From positions 1-17,823 of the forward strand of contig JAXDJJ010000086.1 in NCBI GenBank assembly GCA_034665745.1: a stretch of DNA of 17,823 nucleotides, read 5' to 3'. Both the position numbers and the translations under genes were made by a program. Source of the DNA: JAXDJJ01 sp034665745 (GTDB lineage: Bacteria > Actinomycetota > CADDZG01 > WHSQ01). Positions 1-6,815 of this stretch are shown one piece after another. The stretch's first letter is position 1. The number at the start of each line of letters is the position of its first letter. The notes below the pieces were generated by a model. It ran no database searches, had not been told where the DNA came from, and worked only from the letters and a program-made list of their open reading frames with translations.

Positions 1-2
1 CC

Positions 3-974
3 GTGCGTATCTCCACCGTCGGCGGATGGATCGCGACCCGCGCTGCGGGGCAGCTGTCCGCTCGTTATGGCGGCATCGAAGATGTCCTCGTCGCGCTGGA
101 GGCGGTGCTTCCCACCGGGCAGGTTGCACGCTCGAAGATCACCCCGCGGAGAGCTGCCGGACCGGACATCGCATCGTTGTTGATCGGCGCCGAAGGTTCG
201 TTGGGCATCGTGACCGAGGCCACCCTGCGCGTCAGCCCTATCCCGGACGAAAGTGCCGATCGCTGTGTGCGTTTCGAGCACATGACGGACGGGGTTAAGG
301 CATGTCGATCGATCGCACAGTCCGAGCTTCACCCAACGTTGGTTCGTCTCTACGACCACGAGGATTCGACGATCTTCCTGCGACACCACCCCGACGAGAC
401 CCCAGGGCCTCTGCTGCTGCTGTCGTTCGATGGACCTGGATGCGCCGAGCGGGCCGATGCAGCGGTCCGGCTAAGCGAGGGAACCCCCGGCGACGACTCG
501 CTGGTGGCGCACTGGTGGGAGCACCGCAACGACGCGGTCGACGAATACCGGAAGCTGCTACGCGGCGAAGGTCTCGTAGGCCCGCACGGGGTGGTCGACC
601 CCGTCGAGGTGTCGGGGACGTGGACGGTGCTACGCGATCTGTACCACTCGATGAAGAAGTCGCTGGAGGGAAGCGCCGATCTCGTGGGCTGTCATCTCTC
701 GCACGTCTACGAGGAAGGTGCCTGCCTCTACTTCACTCTCGCGTCCGCGACGCCGGACGAAACGGCTGCGGCGGAGACACTCACCGGATGGTGGGACCGC
801 GCGATGCGCGCGTGTCTCGATTCCGGTGGCTCGATAAGCCACCATCACGGCATCGGCCGGGTCAAAGCTGCATGGCTCGAGGAGGAGCTCGGCGGGTGGC
901 GGGACGCTCTCGTCGCGGTCAAGAAAGCTCTGGATCCGAACGGGATCATGAATCCGGGAGTTCTGGGCTTATGA
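3..974 (+). CDS. AGPS-like FAD-linked oxidase, C-terminal part (5' end outside window)
   Basis: This is a flavoprotein of the FAD-binding PCMH / FAD-oxidase C-terminal family, closest in appearance to alkyl-dihydroxyacetonephosphate synthase (AGPS). AGPS makes the ether bond in ether lipids; glycolate-oxidase-type D-2-hydroxyacid dehydrogenases share the fold. Visible residues 4-28 (STVGGWIATRAAG, then YGGIEDV) and 53-77 (GPDIASLLIGAEGSLGIVTE) are the FAD-binding core. SHHHGIG at 279-285 matches the triple-histidine active-site motif of AGPS. The C-terminal DPNGIMNPGVL is the usual end of the family. The reading frame is open to the window edge, so the GTG at position 3 is probably an internal valine and about 200 N-terminal residues are missing. 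The stop overlaps the next ATG (ATGA), indicating an operon with the lipid kinase. Family assignment is firm. Whether it makes ether lipids in this organism is inferred. Confidence 0.85.
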   Translation: MRISTVGGWIATRAAGQLSARYGGIEDVLVALEAVLPTGQVARSKITPRRAAGPDIASLLIGAEGSLGIVTEATLRVSPIPDESADRCVRFEHMTDGVKACRSIAQSELHPTLVRLYDHEDSTIFLRHHPDETPGPLLLLSFDGPGCAERADAAVRLSEGTPGDDSLVAHWWEHRNDAVDEYRKLLRGEGLVGPHGVVDPVEVSGTWTVLRDLYHSMKKSLEGSADLVGCHLSHVYEEGACLYFTLASATPDETAAAETLTGWWDRAMRACLDSGGSISHHHGIGRVKAAWLEEELGGWRDALVAVKKALDPNGIMNPGVLGL

Positions 975-1891
975 CCTCACCGTTCGGCACCGCTGTGCTC
1001 ATCGCGAACGTCCGCTCCGGTAAGGGCGGAGTTGGCAAGGCGCTACCCGAGGTCGAAGCCGCCATGACGGCACGAGGTCTCGACTATGAGATCCGCCGTA
1101 CAGAACATCGGGGTCACGCGATCGAGATCGCACGCGAGGTCGTCTCTTCGGGCGGCAGGTTCGTCGTCGCGATGGGTGGTGATGGCACGGTTCACGAGGT
1201 CGTCAACGGGATGATGAAGGACGACAAGGCGATCAATCCCGATGCGGTGATGGGCGTCGTTGCTGCGGGCACAGGGTGCGACTTCATCAAGACGTTCGGG
1301 ATGCCAGCGAAGCCCATCGATGCGGTGCGGCACCTCGACGGCGGTGAATCGTTCCTGATCGACATCGGCAAGATCACCTACCTGCAGGATGGGGTCGAGG
1401 TGACCCGGTACTTCCCGAACATCGCGGAGGTAGGTCTAGGCGCGGCATGTGTTGCGAGGGCAGAGAAGCTGCCGCGCTGGTTGGGCCCGACGGTTTACCT
1501 CGTGTCGTTCTGGCTAACGATGCGCAAGCACAAGCCTGCGCAGGTCAAGATCGATGTCGTTGATCGGGTCTACGAGGGCCTTATGAACAACATGGTCGTG
1601 GCGAACGGTCAGTTCTTCGGTGGAGGGATGAAGATCGCTCCAAAGGCGGCGCCGACCGATGGACTTCTCGACATCCAGGTCGAGCACGCACGCAAGAAGG
1701 ACGCGATCGCGATGATGCCCAAGGTATTCAAGGGGCAGCATGTTCCGCATCCAGACATCGAGGAGTACAAGCGCGTCCGGTGTTCGATCACGTCCGACAG
1801 GGAGTTGCCGATCGAGGCGGACGGTGAGGTACTCGGAACGACCCCCGCATCTTTCGAGGTCATCTCGGAAGCGATCCAACTGAAGGTCTGA
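971..1891 (+). CDS. Diacylglycerol/lipid kinase family protein (DAGK catalytic domain)
   Basis: A 306-residue ATP-dependent lipid kinase of the diacylglycerol kinase / YegS / BmrU family, expected to phosphorylate diacylglycerol or a related lipid at the inner face of the membrane. The nucleotide-binding signature GGDGT is at residues 69-73 (AMGGDGTVHEVVNGM) and the second conserved block, here GTGCDF, is at 100-105. Most family members have GTGNDF, so Cys replaces Asn. The N-terminal strand reads IANVRSGKG where NPxSG is usual. The frame stays open upstream to 302, but that stretch is a shadow of the preceding gene; the ATG at 971 fits the family's N terminus and overlaps the upstream stop by 4 nt. 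The stop shares one base with the next ATG (TGATG). From memory, the order AGPS-like flavoprotein then lipid kinase matches mycobacterial Rv2251-Rv2252, where the kinase is linked to phospholipid/PIM synthesis. Confidence 0.9.
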   Translation: MTSPFGTAVLIANVRSGKGGVGKALPEVEAAMTARGLDYEIRRTEHRGHAIEIAREVVSSGGRFVVAMGGDGTVHEVVNGMMKDDKAINPDAVMGVVAAGTGCDFIKTFGMPAKPIDAVRHLDGGESFLIDIGKITYLQDGVEVTRYFPNIAEVGLGAACVARAEKLPRWLGPTVYLVSFWLTMRKHKPAQVKIDVVDRVYEGLMNNMVVANGQFFGGGMKIAPKAAPTDGLLDIQVEHARKKDAIAMMPKVFKGQHVPHPDIEEYKRVRCSITSDRELPIEADGEVLGTTPASFEVISEAIQLKV

Positions 1892-2670
1892 TGGGATTCG
1901 TCGAGCGGGACGGCGCGCGACTCTTCTACGAAGACAGCGGTGGGGACGGTGCCGCGGTGATCTTCAGTCACGGGATCTTGATGGACTCCGACATGTTCGA
2001 GCCTCAGGTCCGTTCGCTATCCGCGGAGTTCCGATGTATCTCGTGGGACCAACGCGGGCACGGGCAGAGCGATCAAGAAGGTTCGTGGTCCTACTGGGAC
2101 TCGGCCCAAGACCTCGTTGCGGTGCTTGACCATCTCGAGATCGATCACGCGTTCCTCGTTGGGATGTCCCAAGGAGGTTTCTTGTCGTTGCGCACCGCTC
2201 TGCTCGCGCCCGAGCGGGTTCACGGGCTTGCCTTCATCGACAGCCAGGCGGGTCCAGAGAACCCGGACATGGTGCCGATGTACGAGGGCCTCCTCACGGC
2301 GTGGCTTGCGGGCCCGACCGTCGACCTCGCCGAGTCGGTTGCACAGATCATCCTCGGCCCCGCCGATCACGAGCCGTGGGTGACCAAATGGATGGCGCGA
2401 CCGTTCGAGTGGGTGCAAGAGCCGTTCAGCACCCTCGTGGGGCGAGAAGATCTGCACGATCGTCTCGGTGAGATCTCCTGTCCTGCTCTCGTGATCCACG
2501 GCACCGCCGACACCGCGATCTCGATGGAGCTCGCCCAAAGGCTGTGCTTGGGGTTGCCGGGGTGCGAGGGCCTAGTTCAGGTCGAAGACGCGGGCCACGC
2601 AGCGAACCTGTCGAACCCCGGAGTAGTCACCGAGGCCCTGAGAGATTTCTTCCGGAGACACTCGGCCTAG
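1891..2670 (+). CDS. Alpha/beta-fold hydrolase
   Basis: A 259-residue single-domain alpha/beta hydrolase, presumably cytoplasmic since no signal peptide is seen. The oxyanion-side SHG is at residues 26-28, WDQRGHGQSD at 52-61, and the nucleophile elbow GMSQGG at 91-96 gives Ser93. Asp207 (HGTADTAI) and His236 (EDAGHAANL) complete the catalytic triad, and the length is typical. The motifs fit the large esterase / lactonase / C-C hydrolase group and the substrate cannot be read from them. Translation is coupled to the kinase by a TGATG overlap, so a role in lipid or acyl-ester turnover is possible. A GC-rich hairpin begins at its stop codon and probably ends the operon. Confidence 0.88.
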   Translation: MGFVERDGARLFYEDSGGDGAAVIFSHGILMDSDMFEPQVRSLSAEFRCISWDQRGHGQSDQEGSWSYWDSAQDLVAVLDHLEIDHAFLVGMSQGGFLSLRTALLAPERVHGLAFIDSQAGPENPDMVPMYEGLLTAWLAGPTVDLAESVAQIILGPADHEPWVTKWMARPFEWVQEPFSTLVGREDLHDRLGEISCPALVIHGTADTAISMELAQRLCLGLPGCEGLVQVEDAGHAANLSNPGVVTEALRDFFRRHSA

Positions 2671-2689
2671 GCGTTCTAAGGCCGAGCGT
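2661..2689 (+). terminator. GC-rich hairpin at the end of the hydrolase gene, candidate terminator
   Basis: Arms CTCGGCCT (2661-2668) and AGGCCGAG (2679-2686) are perfect 8-bp complements around a 10-nt loop. After one mismatch, two further pairs form between 2658-2659 and 2688-2689. The left arm includes the last codons and first base of the TAG stop. No T-run follows, so it is not a classic Rho-independent terminator. U-tract-less hairpins are often proposed as terminators in high-GC actinobacteria. It separates the plus-strand lipid operon from the RTX gene. Confidence 0.5.
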
Positions 2690-2721
2690 GGGGCGTCAAG
2701 GGGCTCCCGTTACATGTCGAT

Positions 2722-2738
2722 GACGTAGTACGACGTAG
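2722..2738. repeat. Short direct repeat upstream of the RTX protein gene
   Basis: GACGTAG occurs at 2722-2728 and again at 2732-2738, separated by TAC. It lies 18-35 nt before the GTG start of the secreted RTX-type protein, where a promoter or regulator site could be. No convincing -10/-35 pair is visible. The repeat is short enough to be chance. Confidence 0.25.
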
Positions 2739-2756
2739 CCAGGGATAGGGGACCGG

Positions 2757-3848
2757 GTGAAACGATGGGGAAGTGCTTGCGCGCTCGTACTTATGTGCGC
2801 TCTGGTCCCACCTGCAAGGGCCCAACTCGGCCCGAGCGCTGATTTGACTATCACGCTGGGTACCTATCATCCCCCTCACGACGGTTTTGGGATCGACAAC
2901 TATGGACGTCCCTACGAAGGACCGGCCATCGCTCCGTACGAGATTTGGTTCTACTTTGACGTGCACAACGAGGGCCCCGATGAGGCGAGCGTGAAGTTGA
3001 AACTATGGCCCGACTCTTTTCATATCAACGAGAAGACAGGGCCCATCGGATTCCCGCTCGAGTTTTCCCACCGCACCTATAAGTATGAAACTGAACCCGA
3101 GTGTCCTACTGAGACCATGTTCCGATGCACGTTGCATCTTGAGGCCGGCGAGAGCTTCAGGATGGTCTTCGGGGCAGTCGCGAATACGCCCGGAGACTTC
3201 TCCATCTGGGGTCAGGTAACCCCCGACGTCACAGACCCGGACACCTCAAACAATCAAACCCAGATTTGGGACGAGGGAGTGGTTTGTTTGATCAACGGCA
3301 CTGAGGGATCTGATCGGATCATAGCGACCGGTCCTAAGCGGGTCTCTGTCTGTGGTGGCGGGGGAAATGACTACATAGTTGTGTCAGGCTCAGCCGACCG
3401 CGTCTTCGGTGAGCGCGGCAATGACTTGGTTTTTAGTCGCAAAGGCGGCGCCCTTTCGCAAAGGTTGGACGGCGGCCCCGGTAGGGACACAATGAGTTTT
3501 CATATGCAGAACGAGCGTGTGGTCTACGCCGCGACAAGTTACGCAGGCGGAGGTGCCCGTGTTTGGGGGTTCGAGCGCGTCATCGGAACTCGCTTCAATG
3601 ACTACATGACGGGTGACGCGGGGATGCAGAAATTGTTCGGGGTCGAAGGGGATGACGACCTGGCGGGAAGAGGCGGTCGCGATCTGCTGGTCGGAGGTCC
3701 GGGCAACGACGACTTCATCTCAAGGGACGGCGACCCTGATCGGGTCCGTGGTGGACCAGGCGACGATGAATGCCAGATCGATCGGTCTGATACCTGCGAA
3801 TCGGCTATTGAGGTGGAACAGCGCCCCTTTTACCTGGAACCGGTCTAA
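2757..3848 (+). CDS. Secreted protein with DUF11-like domain and RTX calcium-binding repeats
   Basis: A 363-residue protein probably exported by Sec. Residues 1-22 form a signal peptide (MKRWG, a hydrophobic core, then PPARA) with likely cleavage before Gln23. Residues about 27-172 look like a DUF11/CARDB-type beta-sandwich: NEGPDEASV near 71-79 and DPDTSNNQTQ near 160-169 are the opening and closing motifs of that family. From about 199 to 339 there are degenerate nonapeptides of hemolysin type (GGGGNDYIV, GERGNDLVF, GGPGRDTMSF, GGPGNDDFI, GGPGDDECQ), which bind Ca2+ in a parallel beta-roll in known RTX proteins. Cysteines at 116/124 and 339/347 sit in close pairs and could form disulfides. 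The GTG start is supported by AGGGGAC just upstream and by the signal peptide. The gene is less GC-rich than its neighbours and uses ATA and TTT codons. No enzymatic domain is seen; a surface or matrix role is a guess. Confidence 0.85.
   Translation: MKRWGSACALVLMCALVPPARAQLGPSADLTITLGTYHPPHDGFGIDNYGRPYEGPAIAPYEIWFYFDVHNEGPDEASVKLKLWPDSFHINEKTGPIGFPLEFSHRTYKYETEPECPTETMFRCTLHLEAGESFRMVFGAVANTPGDFSIWGQVTPDVTDPDTSNNQTQIWDEGVVCLINGTEGSDRIIATGPKRVSVCGGGGNDYIVVSGSADRVFGERGNDLVFSRKGGALSQRLDGGPGRDTMSFHMQNERVVYAATSYAGGGARVWGFERVIGTRFNDYMTGDAGMQKLFGVEGDDDLAGRGGRDLLVGGPGNDDFISRDGDPDRVRGGPGDDECQIDRSDTCESAIEVEQRPFYLEPV
3351..3773 (+). repeat. Region encoding RTX-type (GGxGxDxxx) repeats
   Basis: This stretch encodes about six degenerate copies of the RTX nonapeptide in two clusters: residues 199-246 and 295-339 of the secreted protein. 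The two clusters are separated by about 50 residues without clean repeats (FERVIGTRFNDYMTGD contains a partial one). The copies are diverged at DNA level, so this is an old protein repeat and not a recent DNA duplication. Confidence 0.7.
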
Positions 3849-3922
3849 CGGGTCCCCAATACAAGCCAGCTCAGCGCGACGAAAAGCGAGGCACTCCGTC
3901 CGCCCCCTCTCCCCTCAGGTGC

Positions 3923-4801
3923 TCAGATTCCCACACCTCTGAAGAAGGCGCGGATGTCATCGCTCAAGCGCGCCGGGTATTCCAGCGGAAGGTAATGGGT
4001 GGCTCCCTCGTAACGGAGGACGGTGCATCTCGGGATGGCCCGCTCGACCTCGTCGACCATGCGGCCCGTCGTGAATTGATCGCGATCGCCGACCACGAGG
4101 AGGGTAGGGGACTGGATCTGGCTGAGGAGGTCCGCTCCGTTGTCGCCGATCACGGACTCGAGGGTGGCGAGCAAGGTCTTCAGGTCGCACTCGGCCATGC
4201 CTTTAAGGAGGTCTACCAAGGCAGCCGTGTCCGCGGTTGCACCGACCATCCCGGACTGACGGACGAATCCCGCGATCTCGGGACGAGCAACGAGCTTCTG
4301 GAATCTCGACGCGAGAGGTCCGGCGAAGTATTTGGCTACCGATGCGATCACCGGGATGAGCGAGGCGATCTCCAAGCGCAGCAATCCGCTTGCGGGATGC
4401 CCAGCCCCCCCACTGACAAGGACGAGAGCAGCAACGCGTTCCGGGTAGCGCGACGCTATCTCGATGGCTATGCGGGTGCCGTTGCTCCACGCGGCGAGAG
4501 CGAACCGGTCGATGCCGTGATGATCGAGGGCGGCCATCGCATCCTCGGCGTGAGCCCCGGGGTCGATGCGGTCGGACTCCGGCGGTCCAGAGCCGAGCAG
4601 CCCGCGGTGATCCCACAAGATGATCGGACGCTCGCGAGCGGTGTCGATCAATGACCGCCGCCACGCCGCGAAGTTGGCTCCGACGGCGTTCGAGATGAGT
4701 AGAGGGAGCCCGTCGCCCGCACCCATCCGGGTCACTGCGATAGCGGTGCCGTCGAACGATCTGATCAGCTCCGGTTCGTGTTCGAGCCCGACCGCCATCA
4801 T
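3923..4801 (-). CDS. Alpha/beta-fold hydrolase (SNG nucleophile elbow)
   Basis: A 292-residue alpha/beta hydrolase, last gene of the minus-strand run. The nucleophile elbow is AWSNGT (Ser106), with Ala where the first Gly of GxSxG is usual. Asp241 (VVGDRDQFT) and His269 (YEGATHYLPLEYP) complete a triad, and WDHRGLLGSG at 63-72 is the usual loop. The oxyanion-side His-Gly is replaced by SNAVGAN at 37-43, as in some lactonase- and dehalogenase-like relatives. Its ATG (4801-4799) overlaps the GlpD stop (ATGA), so it is cotranslated with glpD; a second Met follows directly. Substrate unknown. The coupling to GlpD suggests glycerol-ester or lipid turnover, but that is inference. Confidence 0.85.
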   Translation of the reverse strand: MMAVGLEHEPELIRSFDGTAIAVTRMGAGDGLPLLISNAVGANFAAWRRSLIDTARERPIILWDHRGLLGSGPPESDRIDPGAHAEDAMAALDHHGIDRFALAAWSNGTRIAIEIASRYPERVAALVLVSGGAGHPASGLLRLEIASLIPVIASVAKYFAGPLASRFQKLVARPEIAGFVRQSGMVGATADTAALVDLLKGMAECDLKTLLATLESVIGDNGADLLSQIQSPTLLVVGDRDQFTTGRMVDEVERAIPRCTVLRYEGATHYLPLEYPARLSDDIRAFFRGVGI

Positions 4802-6501
4802 CCGGTTCGTTCGCGCCGCCTGACGGCATCTGCCGCCCGGCGCAGCGAGATGCCACGTTTCGGAGGTACCGGGGGTGCGACCGCTAGGCCGCGTTCACGC
4901 TCGATATCCCCTTGATGACCTTCTTGTTGGCGTTTGCGCTCGCCGCGGCTCCATCCGTGCACCGAAGCCATGATGTCGATCGCGCGGCTCCCTTCGCCGA
5001 TGCCGGCATTGCGGTCGGTGATCGCAAGACGGGTACGACGCGCCAGGAAGTCCGAGAGATGCGCCGCCATCTCGTGGCGTGCGGTGTAGACCGCTTCGGC
5101 CGCGATCGGCATGTATCCCGGCGCGATGAGGGCGGTTGCAGACTCGGACTCTGCGATCGACAGGACGTCTCGAGCCCGGTCCCCGTAACAGCGCACGAGG
5201 TTGTGCGTGATCTCGGGGCTCAGGCCAAGGGCCCCCGAGCGTCGTGCAGCCTCGGCCCGCAACTCATCGAGGTTGCTGGTTCCAAGACGGATCCACTTCG
5301 TCTGTGATTTCTGGTGATTGCCGAGGTCGGCCGCAACGCGGTCGGTGGCGTCCAAGGCCATGCGGCGATAAGTCGTCATCTTTCCGCCCGTGATCCCGAT
5401 GATCCCCTTCGCGATGTCGTAAACCGCGTGCTTGCGAGATAGGTCCGCGGTAGATCCGGCCTTCCCCTGGATCAGAGGACGCAACCCCGCATACGCGCCG
5501 GCAATGTCTTCCGGTGTCAGACCCAACCCGAAGACGCCGTTCAGAGAGTCCAAGACGTAGTTGCGGTCGTCCTCTTCGACGGTGGGGTGATCGAGGCTGC
5601 CTTCATAGGTGGTGTCTGTTGTCCCCACGAGTACCGCGTCGAGCCACGGCAAGACGAACAGCATCCGTTTCCTGGTCGCGTCGGGGATGAAAGCCGCGGT
5701 CTCGGCGATCGGTACTGCCTCGCGGCGGAACAGCAGGTGGATGCCCTTCGAGGGGCGTAAGCGCGCCTGGGCTCCCGGTCGTGCTTGTTGCTCCAGACGA
5801 TCGGCCCACACTCCGGTCGCCACGATCACTCGCCGCGCGAAGATCTCGAGATCGGTGCCCGCCACGACATCGCGAACCTGGGCGGAACAGATGTCTGCTC
5901 CTCCAACGAGGTCCCGCACCTCCGTGTAGTTGCACACGACCGCCCCTCGTTCGCTTGCGGCCACGAGGTTCTCCATCACGAGGCGCACGTCGTCTGTGAT
6001 CGCGTCGTAGAAGAGGAACCCGCCGCGGACCTTGCCGGGAGGGAGTGCGGGCACGAGGGCTTCGGTCTCGGGACCGCTCAGGTGACGGTGCACCTTCATG
6101 TTCTTGAAGCTAGCCAGCGCGTCGTAGGCCCACAGCCCCACACCGAACTGCACACGTCGCTTGCGGTCGGGGATGGGCAATGCCATCGGGATGGGTTCAA
6201 CGAGGTGCGGGGCCAGTCGGCGGAGGAGATCGCGCTCGGTGCACGCCTCGCGCATCAACGCGAACTCCCGCTGTTCGAGATACCTGAGCCCGCCGTGGAT
6301 CAGCTTCGATGACTTGCTCGAAGTGCCGGAGGCGAAGTCGCTTCGTTCGACGAGACCAACCGAGAGCCCACGAGCAGCTGCATCAAGAGCGATACCTGCT
6401 CCGGTGATGCCCCCGCCAACGACCAGGACATCGAAGGGCTGCTCAGCCGACGTCGCTGCCAGACGCTCCAAAGCGCTGTGCCTCGTGGGGAGACCGCTCA
6501 C
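4798..6501 (-). CDS. glpD: Aerobic-type glycerol-3-phosphate dehydrogenase
   Basis: A 567-residue FAD enzyme that oxidises sn-glycerol 3-phosphate to dihydroxyacetone phosphate, passing electrons to the quinone pool from the inner membrane face. The dinucleotide-binding GGGITGAG is at 29-36 after strand FDVLVV. The family signature SSKSSKLIHGGLRYL is at about 61-75, GFLFYDAITDDVRLV at about 161-175, and the C-terminal DAO domain has YTARHEMA and LAITDRNAG. The frame runs on to 6585, but GTG at 6501 is preferred: it overlaps the preceding gene's TGA (GTGA), and the extra upstream residues are low-complexity shadow of that gene. A basic tail of about 40 residues follows the last conserved block. 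It feeds glycerol into glycolysis and sets the glycerol-3-phosphate / DHAP pools on which the lipid genes at 3-1891 could draw. Confidence 0.95.
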   Translation of the reverse strand: MSGLPTRHSALERLAATSAEQPFDVLVVGGGITGAGIALDAAARGLSVGLVERSDFASGTSSKSSKLIHGGLRYLEQREFALMREACTERDLLRRLAPHLVEPIPMALPIPDRKRRVQFGVGLWAYDALASFKNMKVHRHLSGPETEALVPALPPGKVRGGFLFYDAITDDVRLVMENLVAASERGAVVCNYTEVRDLVGGADICSAQVRDVVAGTDLEIFARRVIVATGVWADRLEQQARPGAQARLRPSKGIHLLFRREAVPIAETAAFIPDATRKRMLFVLPWLDAVLVGTTDTTYEGSLDHPTVEEDDRNYVLDSLNGVFGLGLTPEDIAGAYAGLRPLIQGKAGSTADLSRKHAVYDIAKGIIGITGGKMTTYRRMALDATDRVAADLGNHQKSQTKWIRLGTSNLDELRAEAARRSGALGLSPEITHNLVRCYGDRARDVLSIAESESATALIAPGYMPIAAEAVYTARHEMAAHLSDFLARRTRLAITDRNAGIGEGSRAIDIMASVHGWSRGERKRQQEGHQGDIERERGLAVAPPVPPKRGISLRRAADAVRRRERTG

Positions 6502-6794
6502 ACGAGCCCTGCTATCCAGCGGATCAGAGTCGCGGCACCGAGGATGATCAGAACCGCACCCACGAGCACCAGGGGACCGAGCCACCAGTCGAGCTGGCGG
6601 CCCAGGGGATCGTCGTCATCATCGTGAGCGCGTCGTACGACGAGCTGGGGCCCCCCGAGTTGGTTGAAATGAAGGTGCTCCCTCGAACCCTCGACGACGT
6701 CGGCCAGACCTTGTAAAAGGTCGATCAGCTCCTGGTCGTCGACGGTGACGGTTGCCTCGGTGAGCGACTCGCCGCGCCGGTCCTCGATCTTCAT
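6498..6794 (-). CDS. Small protein with Imm32-like N-terminal region and one C-terminal membrane helix
   Basis: A 98-residue protein with a soluble N-terminal part (1-60), an acidic linker DDDDD at 58-62, and a strongly hydrophobic segment from about 71 to 91 (WLGPLVLVGAVLIILGAATL) ending in IRWIAGLV. The N-terminal DDQELIDLLQGLADVVEG, then HLHFNQLGGPQLVVRR, resembles the layout of Imm32-type domains (helix, HxH-like strand, hydrophobic strand). That match is by eye and weak. Translation of glpD starts within its stop codon (GTGA), so it is the first gene of the glpD operon. The start ATG lies only 21 nt from the divergent ATG of the acyl-CoA dehydrogenase gene. GGAG is present 12 nt upstream, farther than usual. 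It could be an assembly or anchoring partner of GlpD; no function is assigned. Confidence 0.7.
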   Translation of the reverse strand: MKIEDRRGESLTEATVTVDDQELIDLLQGLADVVEGSREHLHFNQLGGPQLVVRRAHDDDDDPLGRQLDWWLGPLVLVGAVLIILGAATLIRWIAGLV

Positions 6795-6802
6795 CGCGGG
6801 GC

Positions 6803-6808
6803 TATTCT
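6803..6808 (+). promoter_or_regulatory. Candidate leaderless -10 element of the acyl-CoA dehydrogenase gene
   Basis: TATTCT matches the TANNNT -10 consensus and lies exactly 7 nt before the ATG at 6816, so transcription would begin at or next to the A of the start codon. No Shine-Dalgarno sequence lies between, which fits a leaderless mRNA as is common in actinobacteria. The whole divergent gap is only 21 bp (6795-6815). Confidence 0.55.
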
Positions 6809-6815
6809 CCCGTAC

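Noticed and set aside
302..970. N-terminal extension of the lipid kinase reading frame
   Set aside because: It lies wholly inside the AGPS-like gene, is arginine-rich shadow sequence, and the family's N terminus begins at the ATG at 971.
1022..1042. GKGGVGK, like the deviant Walker A motif of ParA/MinD proteins
   Set aside because: It is at the N terminus of a lipid kinase with clear GGDGT and GTG motifs; no other P-loop ATPase motif follows.
3849..3922. Terminator between the RTX gene and the convergent hydrolase
   Set aside because: Only a 5-bp AGGTG/CACCT pairing was found near 3917-3940; nothing convincing.
3995..4654. 219-codon plus-strand frame opposite the second alpha/beta hydrolase
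   Set aside because: Antisense of a gene with an intact catalytic triad; composition is that of a shadow frame.
6502..6585. N-terminal extension of GlpD to 6585
   Set aside because: The extra residues are Arg/Ser-rich shadow of the small membrane protein gene; the GTG at 6501 forms a GTGA coupling overlap.
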